From NCBI GenBank assembly GCA_947307265.1, contig CAMZIP010000004.1, forward strand, positions 1 to 33,943: a stretch of 33,943 nucleotides of DNA, given 5' to 3'. The translations under genes were made by a program, and so were the position numbers. Below, piece by piece: positions 29,353 to 33,943 of the stretch. This DNA is from an uncultured Bacteroidales bacterium. GTDB lineage: Bacteria > Bacteroidota > Bacteroidia > Bacteroidales > UBA932. The notes beneath the pieces were generated by a model. That model ran no database searches. It was not told the DNA's origin and was given only the letters and a program-made list of their open reading frames with translations. Position 1 is the stretch's first letter. Each line of letters begins with the position of its first letter.

Positions 29353-31803
29353 GTGGAAACGATTAAAAGATTTATAGTTGTCTTGTTCGCCCTGTTGGTG
29401 GGCGACAGCCTTTCCGCACAACGGTCGGAGACCCTTTTGACGTCCTGGAAATTCCATCTTGGCGATGAGCCGGCAGCCGCGTCACCTGATTATGACGACT
29501 CCGGCTGGGCCAGGGTCGTCATCCCTCACGACTGGGCCATCACCGGGCCGTTCGACATCAGGCACGACCTCCAGAATGTGGCTGTCATCCAGAATGGAGA
29601 GACTGCCGCCACCTTGAAAACAGGCCGTACCGGTGGCCTTCCGTACATCGGCTGCGGGTGGTATCGGACCAGTTTCGAGACGCTCGCCGATTCACGGATG
29701 GAACTCGTCTTCGATGGCGCTATGTCGGAGCCGAAAGTGTATGTCAATGGCCACGAAGTCTGTTTCTGGCCATATGGCTATAACAGTTTTCACTGCGACG
29801 TCAGCCCCTTCATCAATCCTGCCGGCGAGCGGAATAATGTGTCCGTGCGGCTAGAAAATCTTCCGTTCTCTTCCCGCTGGTATCCGGGTGCCGGTCTCTA
29901 CAGGAATGTCCACCTTGTAAGTACCTCCCAGGTGGCCTATGTGCCAGTCTGGGGGACGTATGTCACGACTCCCGAAGTGAGCAGGTCTGCCGCCACCGTG
30001 CATATTGAGACTTCCGTCGTGGCTTCGGAGGGCAAAATGATCGAATGCCGGACTGCGTTGAAAAATCTTGATGGAGAAGTGGTTGCCTTCTCGGCAGTCG
30101 AAGATGTATTTGCCGGCAAGCCATTCGTGCAGGAACTGACTGTCGAAGAACCTGCTCTCTGGTCTCCGGAGACGCCCCATTGCTATACGGCCGTCACCTC
30201 CCTTTATGTGGACGGCAGATGTGAGGATACCTATGAAACGCTCTTCGGCATACGCAGCATCGAGTTCAAGGCTTACGAAGGCTTCTTCCTCAATGGGGAG
30301 AGGCGCCAGTTCAAGGGTGTCTGCAACCATCACGACCTCGGCCCTCTGGGGGCGGCCGTCCACGTAGATGCTCTTCGCCATCAGTTGGCCCTTCTGAAAG
30401 ATATGGGTTGCGATGCCATCCGGACTTCCCACAATATGCCGGCCCCGGAACTCGTGCGCCTCTGCGATGAGATGGGGTTTATGATGATGATCGAGCCCTT
30501 TGATGAATGGAACGACGCCAAGTGTCCAAACGGGTATCATCGCTGGTTCGACGAATGGGCAGAAAAAGATATGGTCAATATGCTGCACCAGTACCGAAAC
30601 GATCCTTGCGTGATCTTGTGGAGCATTGGCAATGAAGTCCCTTCGCAGAGAAAGGATGATGGCTGGAAAACGGCGGCCTTCCTCCAGGATATCTGCCATC
30701 GCGAGGATCCTACCCGCCCTGTCACCTGCGGAATGGACCAAGTGGATGCGGTTCTCGCCAACGGCTTTGCGAAGGTACTCGACATCCCCGGCATCAACTA
30801 CAGGACATACAAATACCTGGAAGCCTACGAGACGCTCTCCCGCGGCTTCATCCTTGGATCTGAAACGGCCTCGACCGTCAGTTCCCGGGGCATATATCAT
30901 TTTCCTGTGGTCAAAGGTTTCAGTATTCGCCACGAAGACAACCAATCATCCGGCTACGACCTTGAAGCCTGTAAATGGTCCAACATCCCGGACGTTGATT
31001 TTGCGCTCGCGGACGATTACAAGTGGAACCTTGGACAATTCGTATGGACCGGCTTCGACTATCTCGGTGAGCCAAGTCCGTACGATACGGATGCGTGGCC
31101 GAGCCACAGCTCGGTTTTCGGCATCATTGACCTCGCCTCCATCCCGAAAGACAGATATTACCTCTACAGAAGTGTTTGGAATACCGATTCGCCGACGCTC
31201 CACATCGTTCCGCATTGGACCTGGCCAAGCCGGGAAGGCTTGGTGACCCCGGTGTTTGTGTACACTTCGTATCCGGAGGCCGAACTGTTCGTCAACGGGA
31301 TCTCACAAGGCCGCAGGACAAAGAACGCGATGGCCGGTTATCCGGCCCGTGGACTTCAGGATGAGGACGTGGAAAGCCGTTATCGTCTGATGTGGGATAA
31401 TGTCGTTTATCAGCGCGGAAAGGTTGAAGTGGTGGCTTATGACAAAGATGGCAGGAGGGTGGCTTCCGAGGTCGTACGTACTGCGGGACAACCGCACCGG
31501 CTCAAACTGGAGCAGGCCAGTCCGGCGGACGGAAGGCTCGTTTATTATACCGTGAGCGTCGTGGACAGACAAGGTGTCGAGGTCCCGGATGCCACGGACG
31601 AAATCATCGTCAGCGTCAAGGGTTCAGGCCGCTTCAAGGCGATGGCCAACGGCTACCCGACCTGCCTCGAACTCTTCCAGGAACCGCATATGCATCTTTT
31701 TGCCGGCAAACTCACCGTCATCGTCGAGCGTGACTCATCCGCACCGGTGGAATTGACGGTTACAGCCAAAGGTCTCAGGAAGGCACAGGCAAGAATCTAC
31801 TGA
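29353..31803 (+). CDS. GH2 beta-galactosidase-like glycosidase
   Basis: GTG start 5 nt after the previous stop with a signal-like METIKRFIVVLFALLVGDSLSA. LTSWKFHLGDEPAAASPDYDDSGWARVVIPHDWAI, GCGWYRTSF, FKGVCNHHDLGPLGAAVH, LWSIGNEVPSQ (acid/base), FILGSETASTVSSRG (nucleophile region). Confidence 0.92.
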   Translation: METIKRFIVVLFALLVGDSLSAQRSETLLTSWKFHLGDEPAAASPDYDDSGWARVVIPHDWAITGPFDIRHDLQNVAVIQNGETAATLKTGRTGGLPYIGCGWYRTSFETLADSRMELVFDGAMSEPKVYVNGHEVCFWPYGYNSFHCDVSPFINPAGERNNVSVRLENLPFSSRWYPGAGLYRNVHLVSTSQVAYVPVWGTYVTTPEVSRSAATVHIETSVVASEGKMIECRTALKNLDGEVVAFSAVEDVFAGKPFVQELTVEEPALWSPETPHCYTAVTSLYVDGRCEDTYETLFGIRSIEFKAYEGFFLNGERRQFKGVCNHHDLGPLGAAVHVDALRHQLALLKDMGCDAIRTSHNMPAPELVRLCDEMGFMMMIEPFDEWNDAKCPNGYHRWFDEWAEKDMVNMLHQYRNDPCVILWSIGNEVPSQRKDDGWKTAAFLQDICHREDPTRPVTCGMDQVDAVLANGFAKVLDIPGINYRTYKYLEAYETLSRGFILGSETASTVSSRGIYHFPVVKGFSIRHEDNQSSGYDLEACKWSNIPDVDFALADDYKWNLGQFVWTGFDYLGEPSPYDTDAWPSHSSVFGIIDLASIPKDRYYLYRSVWNTDSPTLHIVPHWTWPSREGLVTPVFVYTSYPEAELFVNGISQGRRTKNAMAGYPARGLQDEDVESRYRLMWDNVVYQRGKVEVVAYDKDGRRVASEVVRTAGQPHRLKLEQASPADGRLVYYTVSVVDRQGVEVPDATDEIIVSVKGSGRFKAMANGYPTCLELFQEPHMHLFAGKLTVIVERDSSAPVELTVTAKGLRKAQARIY

Positions 31804-31825
31804 TTGACTGATTGAGACGTTTTCT

Positions 31826-31892
31826 GATACAAGGGCTAGGGGAGCATATCGCCGAAAATGTGTAACTTAGCCCAGATCAATCGTTTTGTATC
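31826..31892. repeat. Interrupted inverted repeat upstream of the AraC-type fragment
   Basis: GATACAA-GGGCTA (31826-31838) pairs with TAGCCC (31868-31873) and TTGTATC (31886-31892), with a 12-nt interruption on one arm. Confidence 0.4.
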
Positions 31893-31910
31893 GGTTCATA
31901 TCTCAATTAT

Positions 31911-32393
31911 ATGATAACCCAGCATAATATACTGCCGCACTGGCACCCGGAGGCAGACTTTTCAGCCCTCTCGTTCTTCATCCGGAGAATGAATACGAAC
32001 GGGTTTATCAAGCCCGACAAGGTGCCGCAGGCTGTTCTGCCGGCAATTGGGTTCATCTATCTGACAGAAGGAGAAATTCTGGCCGAAGTGGATTCCGAGC
32101 CTTACCTTTGTGGGGCCGGTCATCTTCTGCTGATCCCTCCAGAGCATCCGTTTGCCATCCTGCACTACAGCGATGCAGTTGGCTATACGGGTATGTTTTC
32201 TTCCGGACTCGTCCCTGGCGGTAATAATCTGATGCTGCTCTTGAAAGCCTGCCAGCAGGCCTTCTGGTTTGACGAAGCCTGTTTTGTGGGCGAGTTGTTC
32301 AATATGCTGCAGTTATCATTTGAACGGGAAGACGTTTATCATAACGGTTTGATAGAACAAAACCAAGAAGAGGTCATACGTACCGACTATTAA
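31911..32393 (+). pseudogene. AraC-family regulator fragment: cupin-like sensor domain only, HTH domain missing
   Basis: HWHPEADFSALSFFIRRMNTNGFIKPDKVPQAVLPAIGFIYLTEGEILAEVDSEPYLCGAGHLLLIPPEHPFAI resembles AraC N-domains. The ORF stops at 160 aa with tail IEQNQEEVIRTDY and no C-terminal HTH pair in any following frame. Confidence 0.55.
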
Positions 32394-32463
32394 ATGTCGG
32401 TATATTCATTACTTAACAAAGATAACTTAATATCGGCATAAATCATATTATTATGCCAATATT
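32381..32463. repeat. Two consecutive hairpin-forming inverted repeats at and after the end of the AraC fragment
   Basis: TACCGAC-tattaaat-GTCGGTA (32381-32402); AATATCGGCATAA (32429-32441) / TTATGCCAATATT (32451-32463), one mismatch. Confidence 0.6.
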
Positions 32464-32489
32464 TAGCCATTAATAAGGGTGGAAACAGC

Positions 32490-32659
32490 GACCAAAGTCA
32501 ACCTATCCCAGTAGTAACGATAAAACAGAGTCAACTTCTTTTAGAGATAGACTCGTTCTGAGTCAACCTGAATCCGGAAATGACAACCTAAATCCGGAAA
32601 GGACAACGGGGGTCACGTTCGTAAGAGAAGAAGGGGGTCACTTTCCTTCGGAATTTCCA
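32490..32659. mobile_element. Possible remnant of an IS21-like insertion sequence terminus
   Basis: Reiterated short motifs: aGTCAACYT at 32496-32504, 32529-32537 and 32561-32569; AATCCGGAAA at 32571-32580 and 32591-32600; GGGGGTCAC at 32608-32616 and 32633-32641; CGGAATTTCCA ending at 32659. IS21 elements carry multiple terminal repeats. No transposase ORF present. Confidence 0.4.
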
Positions 32660-32711
32660 ATCTATGTTAAAAAATGTAAAATTACAAACTTTGGCATCAG
32701 TACTAAAAAAC

Positions 32712-32731
32712 TTGAACCACGCGTGGTTCAA
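32712..32731. repeat. Perfect 20-bp palindrome TTGAACCACGCGTGGTTCAA
   Basis: The sequence equals its own reverse complement. Confidence 0.95.
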
Positions 32732-32743
32732 ATGTGGTTCAAA
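32722..32743. repeat. 22-bp direct repeat, copy 1: CGTGGTTCAAATGTGGTTCAAA
   Basis: Identical to 32918-32939, 196 bp downstream. Confidence 0.95.
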
Positions 32744-32751
32744 TTCTGCCC

Positions 32752-32785
32752 AAACTATCCGGAATCATCCAAAACTATCCGGAAT
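32752..32785. repeat. Tandem AAACTATCCGGAAT pair, 20-bp period
   Basis: Copies at 32752-32765 and 32772-32785. ACTATCCGG (32774-32782) also has an inverted copy CCGGATAGT at 32825-32833. Confidence 0.9.
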
Positions 32786-32830
32786 TAATTTTTCGTATTT
32801 CTGATTGATTATAAGCTTTTTATACCGGAT

Positions 32831-32972
32831 AGTACCGGCTACGCACACTTTAGTGCTGGCGCTTTATTTCCCGATGCAGAATGTTAAATTTATTGATATT
32901 CAATGAGTTACGTGACACGTGGTTCAAATGTGGTTCAAACTCTTCGGTAATAACTTCCACGTAGCCGGTACT
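32831..32972. repeat. Perfect 13-bp inverted repeat AGTACCGGCTACG / CGTAGCCGGTACT flanking 116 bp
   Basis: Arms at 32831-32843 and 32960-32972; the interval contains direct-repeat copy 2. Confidence 0.95.
32918..32939. repeat. 22-bp direct repeat, copy 2: CGTGGTTCAAATGTGGTTCAAA
   Basis: Identical to 32722-32743. Confidence 0.95.
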
Positions 32973-33045
32973 AAAACGGACTAGCAAAAAGCATATCTGA
33001 GATCCTTTGAATCATTCTATGGAGAGCAGATTTCGCATAAATAAA

Positions 33046-33840
33046 TCATTGTTTTCTCAGGTGCTCCCAGTCCAGTCGAAGGGTAGGGAAGGCCTGTTGT
33101 ATCGCAAAGGCTATTGCAAACCGATTGTTATTCCCTTCTGTATAAACACGAATGATAACGACGTCATGTATTCTCTCGACGGAATGAATGACGCCGGCAT
33201 ATTCTCCTCCACCGACAAGTTCAATAAACAATTCCTCGAGAGGAATATCAACATTAGTTGGGGCATCCTCGCTAAACAAATGATTTAAGCGACAATAGAG
33301 GTGTTCAAGATCATTAGATGGGCCCAAGACATGTAGTTCGAACTCTCGGGCATATTTCAGTTCATCTTTCCATCGCCCCTCCATCAAACGAAGGTTATCC
33401 TTTGCAAAAGGATTTCCCAACGCAATTGCTTCATTGAAATATGATCTTGATTTGCTTTTATTGCGATAAATACCAGCGCGTTCATCACCGTCACCATAGG
33501 CGCGGGCAAGCCATTGAAAGGCGTCTTTGTCCCTGCGTCTTGCTAATTCCTCCAGGATAAAATAGGCATTGAACGATGAGCCGGCGAAAAGCATCCAATA
33601 AGACATCAAGGTATCATTGTCGATATCTTTCATCCTGTCGACGAACATCTGTCGAAAGTACTCCCGTTCTTCGTTCCTGGCTTCTATGGCTGGTTTATTC
33701 TCTATTAGCCAGGCAGGATCCTCAGTCTCATCCATCGCTTCGATACCGGTCTCAAAACTTCTCAGCAACAGAACCAATGATTTATTGTCACTATTCTTTG
33801 CCGCTTCGAAAAGTTTTTCTTTCGTAATACGCTTTTTCAT
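33046..33840 (-). CDS. Hypothetical protein with Sel1-like/TPR-like segment
   Basis: 264-aa ORF; DKDAFQWLARAYGDGDERAGIYRNKSKSRSYFNEAIALGNPFAKDNL resembles Sel1-like repeats; a consensus promoter lies directly upstream. Confidence 0.7.
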   Translation of the reverse strand: MKKRITKEKLFEAAKNSDNKSLVLLLRSFETGIEAMDETEDPAWLIENKPAIEARNEEREYFRQMFVDRMKDIDNDTLMSYWMLFAGSSFNAYFILEELARRRDKDAFQWLARAYGDGDERAGIYRNKSKSRSYFNEAIALGNPFAKDNLRLMEGRWKDELKYAREFELHVLGPSNDLEHLYCRLNHLFSEDAPTNVDIPLEELFIELVGGGEYAGVIHSVERIHDVVIIRVYTEGNNNRFAIAFAIQQAFPTLRLDWEHLRKQ

Positions 33841-33857
33841 ATCAATGAGTTTGTATA

Positions 33858-33888
33858 CAAAAATAACAAAATAGAGTTGTAGCTCAAA
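33858..33888 (-). promoter_or_regulatory. Bacteroidetes-type sigma-ABfr promoter: TTTG-N19-TATTTTTG
   Basis: On the minus strand: -33 TTTG (33885-33888), 19-nt spacer, -7 TATTTTTG (33858-33865; consensus TAnnTTTG), just upstream of the ATG at 33840. Confidence 0.65.
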
Positions 33889-33943
33889 ATGCTATTTATC
33901 CCATTTTACGGTTTCACATAAAAGCATCTTGGTTTCCAAACTT

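Noticed and set aside
31863-31870. TAACTTAG as a promoter for the AraC fragment
   Set aside because: Mismatch to TAnnTTTG and no -33 partner.
32831-32972. Integron attC site
   Set aside because: The inverted arms lack the expected RYYYAAC/GTTRRRY ends and no integron cassette or intI-like gene is seen.
32701-32980. CRISPR array
   Set aside because: Repeats are few, unevenly spaced and overlapping; no spacer-repeat periodicity and no cas genes.
33007-33288. Plus-strand 93-aa ORF
   Set aside because: Lies antisense to the 33046-33840 gene, which has a consensus promoter; no recognisable motif.

Overview
The window is a single, almost gapless plus-strand operon of 12 CDSs (about 339-31803) with the architecture of a Bacteroidetes polysaccharide utilization locus (PUL). 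In order: GH88-like unsaturated glucuronyl hydrolase lipoprotein; GH3 (with PA14 insert) fused to a C-terminal module resembling DUF4832; SusC-like TonB-dependent transporter; SusD-like lipoprotein; SusE-like lipoprotein; two stand-alone lipoprotein homologues of that same C-terminal module; GH2; hybrid two-component system regulator (HTCS); exported CBM-like/FAD-oxidoreductase/GH36-like fusion; GH2-GH3 fusion; GH2 beta-galactosidase-like. Right of the operon is a truncated AraC-type regulator (sensor domain without HTH), then about 600 bp of AT-rich non-coding DNA that looks like an IS21-type terminus remnant followed by a dense cluster of palindromes and direct repeats, and finally a minus-strand Sel1-like hypothetical gene with a good match to the Bacteroidetes promoter consensus. 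The strongest leads are (i) three paralogous copies of an uncharacterised module, one fused to GH3 and two as lipoproteins, all conserving a GKWGE and an EGGW motif about 100 residues apart, which I read as a candidate retaining-glycosidase glutamate pair, and (ii) the exported flavoenzyme-GH36 fusion. Together they suggest a PUL that may combine oxidative chemistry with hydrolysis by a new glycosidase-like family. All family calls come from reading motifs; no search was run.
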